Source: Pseudomonas sp. Os17
GTDB lineage: Bacteria; Pseudomonadota; Gammaproteobacteria; Pseudomonadales; Pseudomonadaceae
Direction of reading: 5' to 3'
NCBI RefSeq assembly: GCF_001547895.1
Contig: NZ_AP014627.1
Location: 2,049,501-2,113,500, forward strand
Length of the DNA: 64,000 nt
Part shown: positions 41,601 to 52,604 of the stretch, in pieces
Numbering within the stretch: position 1 is the first letter of the stretch
Layout of the letters: each line of letters starts with the position of its first letter
Notes under the pieces: generated by a model
What the model saw: the letters and a program-made list of their open reading frames with translations, nothing else
What the model was told of the DNA's origin: nothing
The model's database searches: none
Program-made: the position numbers and the translations under genes

Positions 41601-42133
41601 ACCTGGTGGAGGCCCTGGAAACCCTGGAAAACGTGATCCGCAAGATCGACAAGGAAACCCGTAATCGCTTCAAAGATACCTTTGATCAGATCAACGGCGG
41701 TCTGCAGGCACTCTTTCCAAAAGTTTTCGGTGGTGGCAGCGCTTATTTGGAACTGACGGGCGAAGATCTACTCGATACAGGGGTAACGATCATGGCTCGT
41801 CCTCCGGGGAAGAAGAACAGCACCATTCATTTGCTCTCGGGTGGCGAAAAGGCATTGACTGCATTGGCCCTGGTATTTGCCATCTTCAAGTTGAATCCGG
41901 CGCCGTTCTGCATGCTCGACGAAGTTGACGCCCCGCTGGATGACGCTAACGTTGGACGCTACGCAAGATTGGTTAAAGAAATGTCGCAGACAGTGCAGTT
42001 CATCTATATCACCCACAACAAGATCGCTATGGAAATGGCTGATCAGTTAATGGGTGTGACGATGCACGAACCCGGATGTTCGCGCCTGGTAGCCGTGGAT
42101 GTCGAGGAGGCGATGGCGATGGTGGACGCTTGA
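38645..42133 (+). CDS. smc: Chromosome segregation protein SMC
   Basis: 1162 residues of a cohesin/condensin-type ATPase that organises chromosomes with ScpA/ScpB. Walker A GPNGCGKSN (31-39), N-terminal coiled coil, hinge domain (about 510-640), C-terminal coiled coil, signature LLSGGEKAL (1063-1071) and Walker B with CMLDEVDAPLDDANV. The start is GTG 38645; it begins two bases after the GntR gene. scpA and scpB are not in the window. Heavy Glu/Gln/Leu content of the coiled coils produces long spurious antisense frames. Confidence 0.96.
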   Translation: MRLKCIKLAGFKSFVDPTTVNFPSNMAAVVGPNGCGKSNIIDAVRWVMGESSAKNLRGESMTDVIFNGSTSRKPVSQASIELVFDNSDGTLVGEYAAYAEISIRRKVTRDSQNSYFLNGAKCRRRDITDIFLGTGLGPRSYSIIEQGMISKLIEAKPEDLRNFIEEAAGISKYKERRRETENRIRRTHENLARLTDLREELERQLERLHRQAQAAEKYQEYKAEERQLKAQLSALRWQALNEQVGQRESVIGSQEVSFEALVAEQRNADAAIERFRDGHHELSERFNLVQGRFYSVGGDIARVEQSIQHGQQRLRQLQDDLKEAERARLETESHLGHDRTLLATLGEELAMLEPEQEVTAAAAEEAAATLEEAETTMHGWQEQWDAFNLSSAEPRRQAEVQQSRIQQLEGSMERLSERQRRLAEERELLSADPEDAAILELNEQLAASEATLEDLQASEESQVERLEQLRQQLQQATQAQQQAQGELQRLNGRLASLEALQQAALDPGTGTAQWLREQQLAERPRLADGMHVEPGWELAVETVLGADLQAVLVDDFSGIDLAGFQQGDLRLLSLQGDVSRMPGSLLDKVESQVDLAPWLGQVKPVDSLEQALALRGQLSAGQSLISRDGYWVGRHFLRVRRASEAESGVLARGQEIQQLTLERDEREASVEALESQLLNLRAQQRQQENGREHLRRLLQDEARQQGELKAKLSAGKAKAEQLNLRRTRLDEELVELGEQRELEHEQVGEARLQLQEALDSMALDTEQRELLLAQRDSLRERLDRVRQEARQHKDHAHQLAVRMGSLKAQHDSTRQALERLELQSERLTEKREQLSLNLEEGEAPLEELRLKLEELLEKRMTVDVELKTAQIALEDADRELRDAEKRRNQAEQQSQLIRGQLEQQRMEWQALTVRRKTLQEQLLADGYDLDGVLATLTAEASEQAAEEELERIAARIQRLGAINLAAIDEYQQQSERKRYLDAQDADLVEALETLENVIRKIDKETRNRFKDTFDQINGGLQALFPKVFGGGSAYLELTGEDLLDTGVTIMARPPGKKNSTIHLLSGGEKALTALALVFAIFKLNPAPFCMLDEVDAPLDDANVGRYARLVKEMSQTVQFIYITHNKIAMEMADQLMGVTMHEPGCSRLVAVDVEEAMAMVDA

Positions 42134-42389
42134 GTCCGTGCGACTGAGGCGCTAGTTGGGGGCAAGTCGGGGAATTTTCCCTTTTGCCAACCTGACCAGC
42201 CGGCATATTGGCCGTAACCGTTGCGACAGACGGTGTAAAGTTGCCTTTGGTCGTGCTAGTTTAATGTCAATTTTTCCTATGCGTGGGCAAAACGCCATTC
42301 AGAACATAGAGTTGGCGCCACGTTTTAAAGCGGTTTGCAGATTGTAAACCCCTTATTTTTCAGCATTTTTCATAGAGGCACGGGATTAC

Positions 42390-43247
42390 ATGGAAATCGG
42401 TCTGCGCGAGTGGCTGATCGTCATCGGCATTATTGTTATCGCCGGTATTCTTTTTGATGGCTGGCGGCGTATGCGCGGCGGCAAGGGGAAGTTGAAGTTC
42501 CGTCTTGATCGAAGTCTGTCCAACCTGCCGGATGACGAAGGCAGTGCCGAACTCCTGGGTCCGCCCCGGGTGCTGGATACTCATAAAGAGCCACAACTGG
42601 ACGAGCATGACCTGCCGTCGGTGAGCATGCCGGCCCGCGAGCCTCGGGAGAGTTCGTCTTCCAAGCGCGGCAAGCGTGGCGGCGAGCCTCACCAGGGCGA
42701 CCTCAACCTGGATCTGGACCTGGACAACGGCCCAAGCTTCAGCAGTCGCGACGATGACTTCCCGGCTGAGGAAGGCAACAAGGCGGCCAGTCACGGCGAC
42801 AAAGAGCAGCCGCAAGCCGAAGAGGTGCTGGTGATCAGCGTGATCTGCCGTGATGCCGCCGGTTTCAAGGGCCCGGCGTTGCTGCAGAACATCCTCGAAA
42901 GCGGCCTGCGGTTTGGCGAGATGGATATTTTCCATCGTCACGAAAGCATGGCAGGCAACGGTGAAGTGCTGTTCTCCATGGCCAACGCCGTCAAGCCGGG
43001 GGTGTTCGACCTGGACGATATCGACCACTTCAGCACCCCGGCAGTGAGCTTCTTCCTCGGCTTGCCAGGCCCGCGTCACCCGAAACAGGCGTTCGATGTG
43101 ATGGTGGCCGCGGCGCGCAAGCTGTCCCAGGAGCTCAATGGCGAGCTCAAGGATGATCAGCGCAGCGTTCTGACTGCCCAGACCATCGAGCACTACCGTC
43201 AGCGCATCGTCGAGTTCGAACGTCGCGCTCTGACCCAAAAGCGCTAA
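42390..43247 (+). CDS. zipA: Cell division protein ZipA
   Basis: 285 residues. Short N-terminal transmembrane anchor ([15 protein letters not shown], 8-22) with a basic cytoplasmic stop (RRMRGGKGK), a variable charged linker (about 35-140) and a C-terminal ZipA FtsZ-binding domain (about 145-285; [45 protein letters not shown]). It ties FtsZ to the membrane in the divisome. Sits between smc and ligA, an order common in gammaproteobacteria. The 256-nt upstream gap is AT-richer and probably carries its promoter. Confidence 0.94.
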   Translation: MEIGLREWLIVIGIIVIAGILFDGWRRMRGGKGKLKFRLDRSLSNLPDDEGSAELLGPPRVLDTHKEPQLDEHDLPSVSMPAREPRESSSSKRGKRGGEPHQGDLNLDLDLDNGPSFSSRDDDFPAEEGNKAASHGDKEQPQAEEVLVISVICRDAAGFKGPALLQNILESGLRFGEMDIFHRHESMAGNGEVLFSMANAVKPGVFDLDDIDHFSTPAVSFFLGLPGPRHPKQAFDVMVAAARKLSQELNGELKDDQRSVLTAQTIEHYRQRIVEFERRALTQKR

Positions 43248-43255
43248 GCTTCAAC

Positions 43256-43282
43256 AGCCAGCTCCTTCCTCAGGAGCTGGCT
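43256..43282. terminator. Hairpin after zipA
   Basis: AGCCAGCTCC (43256-43265) pairs with GGAGCTGGCT (43273-43282), nine bases after the stop; no long T-run. A REP-like GGCGCTGGCTTGCCAGCGAG follows at about 43289. Confidence 0.65.
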
Positions 43283-43331
43283 TGTACAGGCGCTGGCTTG
43301 CCAGCGAGGCCCACGCCCCCCATTTCAGATC

Positions 43332-43353
43332 GAGCAGCCTAGGCTGCTCTTTT
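43332..43353 (+). terminator. Terminator-like hairpin before ligA
   Basis: GAGCAGCC/GGCTGCTC with a two-base loop and four T's, ending 19 nt before the ligA ATG. It could end zipA transcripts, or attenuate read-through into ligA. Confidence 0.65.
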
Positions 43354-43362
43354 GCTTTATGA

Positions 43363-45744
<2,382 letters not shown>

Positions 45745-45861
45745 TGCGTGGCCGCCGACCTGCCAGTGATGGCAAACCGGCCGGCGGGCTCCTGCCGGGC
45801 CGAGGGAACGATGGGGCCGCCAGGATGATCTAGTCTTGGCAGGCCCCACGGAGGATGCGCC

Positions 45862-47031
45862 ATGTACCGTTTCTTCGAGCAGCTCAGTTCCCGCATCGCC
45901 GCGCCCTTTGTCGGTGATCGTTCACGCAGCGGCAAGCTCTGGGCCTGTCGCTGCGGGCAGTCGCTGTTCTTTCGCAACAGCCAATGCCTGGCCTGTGCGG
46001 CCGTGCTCGGTTATGCGCCGCAATTGGGCAGCTTGTCTTCCCTGCGGCCGGGACCTGTGGCGCAAACCTGGGTGCTCGATGCCAGGCCCGAGGCCGGCGC
46101 GTTCAAGCGCTGCGCCAATCTGCATACGGCGGCGGCCTGTAACTGGCTGCTGCCCGCGCACCTGACGGGCAGCCTGTGCATCGCCTGCCGCTTGAATCGC
46201 ACCATTCCCGACCTGTCCGTCCCCGAGAACCCTGAGCGCTGGCGCAAGGTGGAAATCGCCAAGCGTCGCCTGGTGGCGCAGTTGCTTGCCCTGGGGCTGC
46301 AACTGCTGCCCAAGAGTGACGATGAAGAGCGGGGCCTGGCCTTCGATTTTATCGGTGTCGATCTCCAGGGCAGGGCGCCCATGACCGGGCACGCCGGTGG
46401 CCTGATCACCCTGGATATCAAGGAGGCCGACGATGCCCATCGCGAACAGGTGCGAACGCAGATGCGTGAGCCCTATCGCACCCTGCTCGGGCACTTCCGA
46501 CATGAAGTGGGGCACTACTATTGGGATCGGCTGATTGCCGACAGCCCCTGGCTGCAGCCGTTTCGCCGCCTGTTCGGCGATGAGCGCGGCAGCTATGCCC
46601 AGGCCCTGGAGCGCCACTATCAGCAAGGCGCACCGAGTGATTGGCAGCAAAGCCACATCAGCGCCTACGCCACCATGCATCCCTGGGAAGACTGGGCGGA
46701 AACCTGGGCTCACTACCTGCACATGATGGACGCGGTGGATACGGCCCTGGGCTTTGGCATGAGTGCCCGAGACGTCGATCTCGATTACCAGCCGTTTCCC
46801 CTGAGCAGTCTTTACGACCCGCAGCATCCCGGCGGTCCGGCGTTCCTGGCCTTCGTCAATGCCTGGATCGAACTGGCGGGCATGCTCAATGAACTGTCCC
46901 GCAGCATGGGACAGCCGGATTTCTATCCCTTTATCCTGCCGCCGGCGGTGATCGGCAAATTGCACTTCATCCACCTGGTGATCCAGCAGGAAGGCGGTCG
47001 CGCCGAAGAAGTGTTGTCCCTGGATGGATGA
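45862..47031 (+). CDS. Putative zinc-binding metallopeptidase with zinc ribbon
   Basis: 389 residues without a signal peptide. N-terminal zinc ribbon (CRCGQSLFFRNSQCLAC: C29, C31, C42, C45) followed by a second Cys region, then a large domain with the gluzincin motif HEVGH (214-218) in RHEVGHYYWDRL and a downstream conserved HPWEDWAETWAHYLHMMD, where the Glu/His residues may complete the zinc site. This matches a family annotated only as putative zinc-binding peptidase; the substrate and role are unknown. Ribosome binding site GAGGA. Stands alone between ligA and ffs. Confidence 0.72.
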   Translation: MYRFFEQLSSRIAAPFVGDRSRSGKLWACRCGQSLFFRNSQCLACAAVLGYAPQLGSLSSLRPGPVAQTWVLDARPEAGAFKRCANLHTAAACNWLLPAHLTGSLCIACRLNRTIPDLSVPENPERWRKVEIAKRRLVAQLLALGLQLLPKSDDEERGLAFDFIGVDLQGRAPMTGHAGGLITLDIKEADDAHREQVRTQMREPYRTLLGHFRHEVGHYYWDRLIADSPWLQPFRRLFGDERGSYAQALERHYQQGAPSDWQQSHISAYATMHPWEDWAETWAHYLHMMDAVDTALGFGMSARDVDLDYQPFPLSSLYDPQHPGGPAFLAFVNAWIELAGMLNELSRSMGQPDFYPFILPPAVIGKLHFIHLVIQQEGGRAEEVLSLDG

Positions 47032-47044
47032 TCCCCCCCGTCCC

Positions 47045-47067
47045 GTAGGAGCGAGCTTGCCAGGGCG
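47045..47067. repeat. REP fragment
   Basis: GTAGGAGCGAGCTTGCCAGG and following bases match the common Pseudomonas REP core; 14 nt after the metallopeptidase stop. Confidence 0.7.
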
Positions 47068-47202
47068 ATGTACCTGATCCGGCGCGGCGCCTGCCCCGTG
47101 AACCGGCGTGCTTCGGCGGTAGCGGCGGTTGGATGGCGCTTGTATCCCCGAACACATCCAAGTGCTTGAAGCTCATCGGATTTTTTAATCTGCAACGAGC
47201 GG

Positions 47203-47230
47203 TTGTAAGTTCGACTCAGATAGGTACAAT
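47203..47230 (+). promoter_or_regulatory. Sigma-70-like promoter of ffs
   Basis: TTGTAA (47203-47208), 16-bp spacer, TACAAT (47225-47230); the predicted start near 47237 would give a short 5' precursor of the 4.5S RNA. Confidence 0.65.
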
Positions 47231-47262
47231 GGCGCGGCTCGCCGACAGGCGAACGTCGTTAT

Positions 47263-47373
47263 GGTGACCCCATCGGTCCCCCCGCAACGATTACCCGTGA
47301 ACCTGGTCAGATCCGGAAGGAAGCAGCCACAGCGGGAACATTGTGTGCCGGGGTGTGGCTGGTGGGGTTGCCT
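47263..47373 (+). ncRNA. ffs: 4.5S signal recognition particle RNA
   Basis: The universally conserved SRP domain IV tetraloop and symmetric/asymmetric loops are visible as GGTCAGATCCGGAAGGAAGC followed by AGCC, flanked by arms that pair (CCCCATC...GGTGGGG and CCCCGCAAC...TGTGCCGGGG). Bacterial small type. It binds Ffh to target membrane proteins. The mature ends are estimated from pairing and may shift by several bases. Confidence 0.95.
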
Positions 47374-47615
47374 CCAATCTTTCAAGCGATTGATTCTTAA
47401 CGGTTTTTCACCCTTTGCCACGCGGTGGTACAAGGCGTGAGACAGCCGTGTCGATTTCTCCTCTTCTATCTGTTGTTGTCCCGCAAGCCGGTCTAAGGCG
47501 GGCGAATCGTCGTGCGTCTCGCGTTCCTCATGAATACTCCGGCGGCGTAGCTGTGGTACGCCAATGCCTATCGCGGTTAAGCTCTCGCGCTTTTTCTACC
47601 AGGGACGGAGTGCCA

Positions 47616-48116
47616 ATGGCGCTGACCAGTAAAATCTGTGCTTACGAGAATCACTGGCCTGCGGCCTTCAGTGCCGAGCGAGCCCGCATCGTCCAGGGCT
47701 TCGGCGACGAGCTGATGGCTGTTCATCACGTGGGCAGCACGGCTGTTCCGGGGCTGGCGGCCAAGCCGGAAATCGATCTTTTGCTGGTGGTCGTGGAGCA
47801 TCGGGATGAGGCGGCGCGCAATGCCTTCATGGCGACCCTGGGCTATGTCCGAGGCAGCAATCTATCCCCGGGGCATCACTTTTACCGCCGCGATGTCGAG
47901 GGCGTGCGCACCCATAAAGTGCATGTCTGCATCTGTGGTCATGAGCAGATCGGGCGCATGCTGGTTTTTCGCGATCTGCTGCGGCAAGACAGCGATTTGC
48001 GCCAGCAATACCAGGATCTGAAGCTGGCGCTTGAAGCCGACAATCGCGGGGGGATTGGCGAGTATCTCGCGCAGAAGGCTCCCTTCATCGATGCCGTGAT
48101 GGCGCGCCAGGGCTAG
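47616..48116 (+). CDS. GrpB family nucleotidyltransferase-like protein
   Basis: 166-residue GrpB/UPF0157 protein. The nucleotidyltransferase-fold signature is HHVGSTAVPGLAAKPEIDLLLVV; HKVHVCICG and FRDLLRQDSDLRQQYQDLK are further family blocks. Some members are linked to dephospho-CoA kinase, but a function for stand-alone copies is not established. ATG 47616 is preceded by GGAG. The stop overlaps the stop of the convergent AraC gene by four bases. Confidence 0.8.
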   Translation: MALTSKICAYENHWPAAFSAERARIVQGFGDELMAVHHVGSTAVPGLAAKPEIDLLLVVVEHRDEAARNAFMATLGYVRGSNLSPGHHFYRRDVEGVRTHKVHVCICGHEQIGRMLVFRDLLRQDSDLRQQYQDLKLALEADNRGGIGEYLAQKAPFIDAVMARQG

Positions 48117-48931
48117 ATCGCGGCGCGCAACTCTCGGGGCGACAGCCCGTAATGCTTGCGAAAGCGCACGGCAAAGCGAGAAGCCGAGGCGTAGCCGCTG
48201 GCTGCGGCGATTTCGCCGATTGGGCGTGGCGTGGTTTGCAGCCATTGCAGGGCCATGCCCAGCCTGACGTTTTCGAGAATGTTGCTGAAGCTGTCGTTCT
48301 CGTTCGCCAGCTGGCGGCGCAATGTCGAAGCCCCGAGGTTCAGGCGCTCGGCGACGCAGGCGACGGTCCAGTCCCGCGCCGGATTGCTCATGAGGACCTG
48401 CTGCACCCGTTCGCACAGTGGGTCGTGACGGTCCAGCAACAAAGGGCCGGCCCAGCCGCCAAGGGCCAGGGCCAGCAGCACCGCCTCGCCGTAGTGGTTG
48501 CGCAGGGCATCCGGCGCATCGCTGGCGATGCATTGCAGGAGGTTGTCCCAGGTCTGGGCCGTGTGTCGCTCCAGGGGGACGCACAGGTCTGCGCCGCTGC
48601 GTCCGGGGCGGGCGACGATCTGTGGGTGGTAGCGCAGGCTGAACGCGCGCAAGGCCGGGGCGGGGAAGGTCACGACATCGGCGATGTAGTGGCCTTGCGC
48701 CCCTGGAGAGTTGCTGATGCCCACTTCGCGCCCGGCCGGCAGCAGGATCAGGTGCTGGCCGCCCACGCGCATTTCGCGATCGTCCCAGGCCATGCGTTTT
48801 TCGCCCTGGCGCACCCGGCACAGGGCGCTGACGAAAATCGGTACTCGTTGCAGGGCGTGGGCTTGCCTGGCACGGATGACGCAAGCGTCGATACGGCTTT
48901 CGTGATGCTGCAGGCCAGCCGGTGCGTTCAT
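48113..48931 (-). CDS. AraC family transcriptional regulator
   Basis: 272 residues: N-terminal cupin-like ligand domain (about 20-160) and a C-terminal double helix-turn-helix AraC domain (about 170-270; VAERLNLGASTLRRQLANENDSF and IGEIAAASGYASASRFAVRFRKHYGLSPRELR). Its start is two bases after the stop of the PEBP gene, so they form an operon. Regulated genes are unknown; its neighbour is the obvious candidate. Confidence 0.86.
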   Translation of the reverse strand: MNAPAGLQHHESRIDACVIRARQAHALQRVPIFVSALCRVRQGEKRMAWDDREMRVGGQHLILLPAGREVGISNSPGAQGHYIADVVTFPAPALRAFSLRYHPQIVARPGRSGADLCVPLERHTAQTWDNLLQCIASDAPDALRNHYGEAVLLALALGGWAGPLLLDRHDPLCERVQQVLMSNPARDWTVACVAERLNLGASTLRRQLANENDSFSNILENVRLGMALQWLQTTPRPIGEIAAASGYASASRFAVRFRKHYGLSPRELRAAI

Positions 48932-48933
48932 CG

Positions 48934-49485
48934 TCAGCGTCCGTAGGTGGCGGTCAGTGTGGTCTTGGCCAGTGCGTTGGCGTTGAGCATGTAGCCCACC
49001 ATCGCTCCGCTGGCCTGGGTGTCGAGGGGCAGTTTATCCACCTTCAGCGCCCAGACGGTGAACTGGTAACGATGAGGTTTGTCGCCCGTTGGCGGGCAAG
49101 CGCCACCAAAGCCGGGTTGGCCGTAATCGGTGCGTCCCTGGACGGCTCCCGGCGGCAGCAGTTCGCCGCTGGGGCTGCCGGCGCCCCTGGGCAGGCCCTG
49201 GGTGGTGCTGGGGAGGTTGACCAGGGTCCAGTGCCACCAGCCGCTGCCGGTGGGGGCGTCCGGATCATAGACGGTGATGGCAAAGCTGCGGGTGCCCGGC
49301 GGAGCATTTTTCCAGGACAGTTCAGGAGAGGTGTTGTCTCCTTTGCAGCCGAAGCCGCGGAATACTTCCCGTTGACTCAAGGGCTGGCCATCGCGGATGT
49401 CGTGACTGCTGATGCTGAACTCGGCGGCTTGGGCGCCAAGGCTCAGGCTCAAGGACAGTGCGCTAAGAAAAAGGCGGTTGTTCAT
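48934..49485 (-). CDS. YbhB/YbcL family PEBP-like protein, exported
   Basis: 183 residues with a signal peptide (1-21, ending AQA) and the phosphatidylethanolamine-binding-protein fold: NTSPELSWKNAPPGTRSFAITVYDPDAPTGSGWWHW and GACPPTGDKPHRYQFTVWAL. Predicted periplasmic; ligand unknown, as for the E. coli homologues YbhB and YbcL. The longer open frame upstream of ATG 49485 has no signal peptide and is rejected. Operon with the AraC gene. Confidence 0.87.
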   Translation of the reverse strand: MNNRLFLSALSLSLSLGAQAAEFSISSHDIRDGQPLSQREVFRGFGCKGDNTSPELSWKNAPPGTRSFAITVYDPDAPTGSGWWHWTLVNLPSTTQGLPRGAGSPSGELLPPGAVQGRTDYGQPGFGGACPPTGDKPHRYQFTVWALKVDKLPLDTQASGAMVGYMLNANALAKTTLTATYGR

Positions 49486-49603
49486 GGCGGGTTGGTCTGG
49501 CTGGTGGGAATGAAGGGCCAGTCTATGGGCGGGCAGACCCGGGTGCTGTGCCGTGGCGCTCGAGGATTGTGCCGAAACGCTCGCTGGTTCGACGAGGCGG
49601 CCG

Positions 49604-50470
49604 TCATGCTCCCAGATGCTCCTGCAACAGCCGGGCAAACGCATCCCGCGCGTTATGTCGCTGTACGTCCTGATGCCAGACGAAGCGGTTGTCCACCGGT
49701 AGCAGGTCGCTAAAACGCTGGATGTTCAGGGTCGCCGACTGTGCATAGCGTTCCAATACGCCCTCCGGAATCAGCGACACGCCGGCCCCGACACTGACGC
49801 AGCCGATGATGGTGCCCCAGCTGGCGTACCCGGTAATGGGCAGGTTCAGGCCGTGCCTGGCCAGCCAGTTCTCCAGGGCGCGGCGATAGGGGCAGCCCTG
49901 CGGCCACATGAACAGGTTTTGCCCCAGCAGATCGCTGGCGCTGTGGATGGGAGCGCTGCCGGCACTGGAAATCAGTACCAGGGGCTCGTGGTAGAGCACT
50001 GTTTGCTTGAGCCTGGGTGGCAAGGTGTCGATGGCCACCAAGGCGCCGTCGATGCGCTGGTGTTGCAGCTCTGTAAAGAGCTGCGACCAGGTGCCGGTCA
50101 CCAGTTCCACGCTCACCTTGGGGTAGCGTCGGTGATATTGCGCCAGCAGCGGTGGCAGGCGCCCGCCAGCACAGGACTCGATGGCGCCCAGGCGCAGCAG
50201 GCCGCTGGGCTCTGCCTGGTCGTCCACCGCGCGCTTGGCCTCATCGACCAGCGCCAGAATGCGTTCGCTGTAGCCTAAGAATATTTCTCCAGCGGCGCTG
50301 ATCTTCAGGCCGCGCCCGACCCGGGTGAACAGCGGGGTGCCCAGTTCGCTTTCCAGCTGCTTGAGGCGGTTGGTGATGTTGGAGGGCACGCAATGCAGTT
50401 GTTCGGCGGCGCGGGCGATGCTGCCGGTGCGGGCCACGGCGTTCAGCATTTTCAGTTGGCTCAGTTCCAT
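49604..50470 (-). CDS. LysR family transcriptional regulator (divergent to EamA transporter)
   Basis: 288 residues: winged helix-turn-helix (about 1-62, MLNAVARTGSIARAAEQLHCVPSNITNRLKQLE) and a LysR effector domain. It lies divergent to an EamA-type exporter gene with about 100 nt between, a common regulator-exporter arrangement; control of that exporter is inferred from position. Confidence 0.87.
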   Translation of the reverse strand: MELSQLKMLNAVARTGSIARAAEQLHCVPSNITNRLKQLESELGTPLFTRVGRGLKISAAGEIFLGYSERILALVDEAKRAVDDQAEPSGLLRLGAIESCAGGRLPPLLAQYHRRYPKVSVELVTGTWSQLFTELQHQRIDGALVAIDTLPPRLKQTVLYHEPLVLISSAGSAPIHSASDLLGQNLFMWPQGCPYRRALENWLARHGLNLPITGYASWGTIIGCVSVGAGVSLIPEGVLERYAQSATLNIQRFSDLLPVDNRFVWHQDVQRHNARDAFARLLQEHLGA

Positions 50471-50570
50471 TGCTCATTTCCAGTGAGGAATGGCCTCAGT
50501 ATCGGTCAGTTGTGGTGAGTTGTGGAGGGCGAGAGACTGGGTTTCCTCTCTCTGTCCGGGCGCCTGTGCC

Positions 50571-51518
50571 GTGAAACATTCATCAGGATTCAAACTGTTG
50601 CTGGCTACCGCTGCGGTGATTTTGTGCTGGGCCTATTCGCCGGTGGGCATTCACATTGGCCTTGAGGGCTACAGTCCCGGGCATCTGGCGTTGTTGCGTT
50701 TCCTGGTTGCCTCGCTGTTGATGGCCGCGATGGCTGTGGTGCTGAAAATATCCCTGCCACGTTGGCGCGATTTGCCCGGGCTGCTGGTGCTGGGGTTCTT
50801 TGCCATCGCCCTGCATCACGTCAGCCTCAATTATGGTCAGCAGGGCTTGAGTGCCGGCGCTTCCAGCGTGCTGGCACAGACGGCGCCGTTATTTGGCACG
50901 CTGATCGCCTGCTTCTGGCTCAGGGAGGCGGTCAGTGCCTGGCGCTGGGGCTGCGTGGTGCTGGGGTTGTTTGGTGCCGTGCTGGTGGTTGTGGCCGACA
51001 AGGGGCTGGGGTCGATCGAGCCCCGCGGGTTGCTGGTGTTGCTGGCGGCTTTTTCCTGGGGGCTGTACTTCGTCTTGCAGCGGCGTCTGTCCGGGCGTTA
51101 CGGGGTGCTGACCACCGTGTGCTACATGGTCTGGGGCGGCACCTTGTTGTTGTCGGTGTATGCGCCGGGATTGGCGCGGGAGGTCGTCCAGGCGCCGTGG
51201 CGGGTGAATCTGGCGGTGCTGTTGCTGGGGCTGTTTCCCAGTGCGCTGGCGTATCTGGCCTGGGCCTATGTGCTGGCGCGGGTGGAGGTCAGTCGGGCGT
51301 CGATGGCCCTGTACCTGATACCGCCAGTGGCGATGTTGCTGGCGGCGACGGTGCTGGGGGAGGTGGTGCAGTCTGCCGTGCTGCTGGGGGCGGCGGTGGT
51401 GCTGGGTAGCGTGATGGCGATGCAGTTGGAGGGGCGCTGGCGGCAATGGCGTCTCGGGCGATCGAGGATCCTGCCTGGGCTGGAGCGGGGTGGGCGGGTG
51501 AAGCTGGGTGATTCGTGA
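50571..51518 (+). CDS. EamA/DMT family transporter
   Basis: 315-residue drug/metabolite transporter with ten hydrophobic helices and two EamA repeats (LCWAYSPVGIHIGLEGYSPGHLALLRFL opens the first; AFSWGLYFVLQRR the second). Export of amino acids or related metabolites is usual, but the substrate is not predictable. GTG 50571 is chosen because it opens just before TM1; the upstream ATG 50490 has GAGGA directly abutting it and adds a non-hydrophobic lead, but it cannot be excluded. Confidence 0.82.
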   Translation: MKHSSGFKLLLATAAVILCWAYSPVGIHIGLEGYSPGHLALLRFLVASLLMAAMAVVLKISLPRWRDLPGLLVLGFFAIALHHVSLNYGQQGLSAGASSVLAQTAPLFGTLIACFWLREAVSAWRWGCVVLGLFGAVLVVVADKGLGSIEPRGLLVLLAAFSWGLYFVLQRRLSGRYGVLTTVCYMVWGGTLLLSVYAPGLAREVVQAPWRVNLAVLLLGLFPSALAYLAWAYVLARVEVSRASMALYLIPPVAMLLAATVLGEVVQSAVLLGAAVVLGSVMAMQLEGRWRQWRLGRSRILPGLERGGRVKLGDS

Positions 51519-51521
51519 GGT

Positions 51522-51549
51522 GCAACGCCCCGTCAGGCAGGGGCGTTGC
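51522..51549. terminator. Hairpin between convergent genes
   Basis: Ten-pair stem GCAACGCCCC/GGGGCGTTGC with an eight-base loop; no T-tract on either strand. It may be a shared transcription end. Confidence 0.6.
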
Positions 51550-51558
51550 GCTCGGGGA

Positions 51559-52452
51559 TCAGCCTTTTTTCTTGAACAGCCGGCCGACGAATGCGGCCAG
51601 GGCGAGGACGCCGATGACAATGAATTTCTTGCCGGCCAGGAGCAGTACCCCCAGCTTGGCAAACAACCCGGCCTTGCTGGCCAGGCCCCCGGCCACCAGC
51701 GCGGCCAGACCGTAGGACGCCAGCTTGTCGGTGCTTGGGTTGTAGTCGGCGTAGCGGTTGCCGTCGGTGAAGTTGGTGAAGGCCAGCACCTTGGGGATCT
51801 CGCGCTTGATGGTGGCCAGGTCGTCCATGGAGGCGACCGCATTGAGCTCCAGCACGCCTTCGCGACCCAGCACGCGGATGCTGTAGTTCAGGGTGTTGCT
51901 CTCGGCGCCTTCGGCCTTGAGTTCGCGGGCCCAGTACATTTTGTGGGTCTGGGCGTCATAGCTGGGCTGCTCGGCCCAGCCCAGCAGGTGGATGGCGCCA
52001 TAGCCCTGTTCCTTGCGCTGCTTGTTGTCTTGCTCGTCGGCTTCCTGCATTTGCTTGAGCAGGTCCTGATAGTCGATCTTCGCCGCGTCGTCGTCGGAGA
52101 TGTGCCCATCATTCTTGTAGCTGATGATCACGCCCCAGCCTTCGGCGGACAGCGGGCTGACGGCGCTGGGCACGATCATGCCCAGGGTGGTGAAGCCGGG
52201 CGGGTTGCCCCAGCCTTCGGTGAGCAGTTTCTCGGTGTCCTTGGGGTTGAGGTAGTAAAACTCCTGGCTCAGGTCGAGGCTGGCGATATCCCCGGGCAGC
52301 TTGACCTGGCCATGGCGTGGCGAGAGCGAGGCGAGAAACTGTTCGGCTGTCTGGGGTTCGCTGTCCTTGCCTTGGCTCGGTGTGGCGGCGCAGGCAAAGA
52401 ATGGCGTGGCACAGAGGATGGCCATCGCCAGTAATAGACGCAGGTACTTCAT
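51559..52452 (-). CDS. DUF2167 domain membrane protein
   Basis: 297 residues: signal peptide (about 1-22, ACA), a periplasmic DUF2167 domain (about 45-255; KLPGDIASLDLSQEFYYLNPKDTEKLL, LLGWAEQPSYDAQTHKMYWA, LGREGVLELNAV) and a C-terminal hydrophobic segment of one or two helices ending in KKKG. Function of the family is unknown. Convergent with the EamA gene; no operon partner on the same strand. Confidence 0.8.
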   Translation of the reverse strand: MKYLRLLLAMAILCATPFFACAATPSQGKDSEPQTAEQFLASLSPRHGQVKLPGDIASLDLSQEFYYLNPKDTEKLLTEGWGNPPGFTTLGMIVPSAVSPLSAEGWGVIISYKNDGHISDDDAAKIDYQDLLKQMQEADEQDNKQRKEQGYGAIHLLGWAEQPSYDAQTHKMYWARELKAEGAESNTLNYSIRVLGREGVLELNAVASMDDLATIKREIPKVLAFTNFTDGNRYADYNPSTDKLASYGLAALVAGGLASKAGLFAKLGVLLLAGKKFIVIGVLALAAFVGRLFKKKG

Positions 52453-52604
52453 CGTATTCCCTTACAAATTGTGACAAGTCGGCGGGGAGGATAGCGATGA
52501 GTGCCTGGAGGCTCAATGAGACGTTTCTATTTATTTCAAAACAGGAGCGAGGAGGGCGCTGGTGGCAGCGCCGCTCTCTCTGTGGGGTGGTGACGCAGGC
52601 AAGT

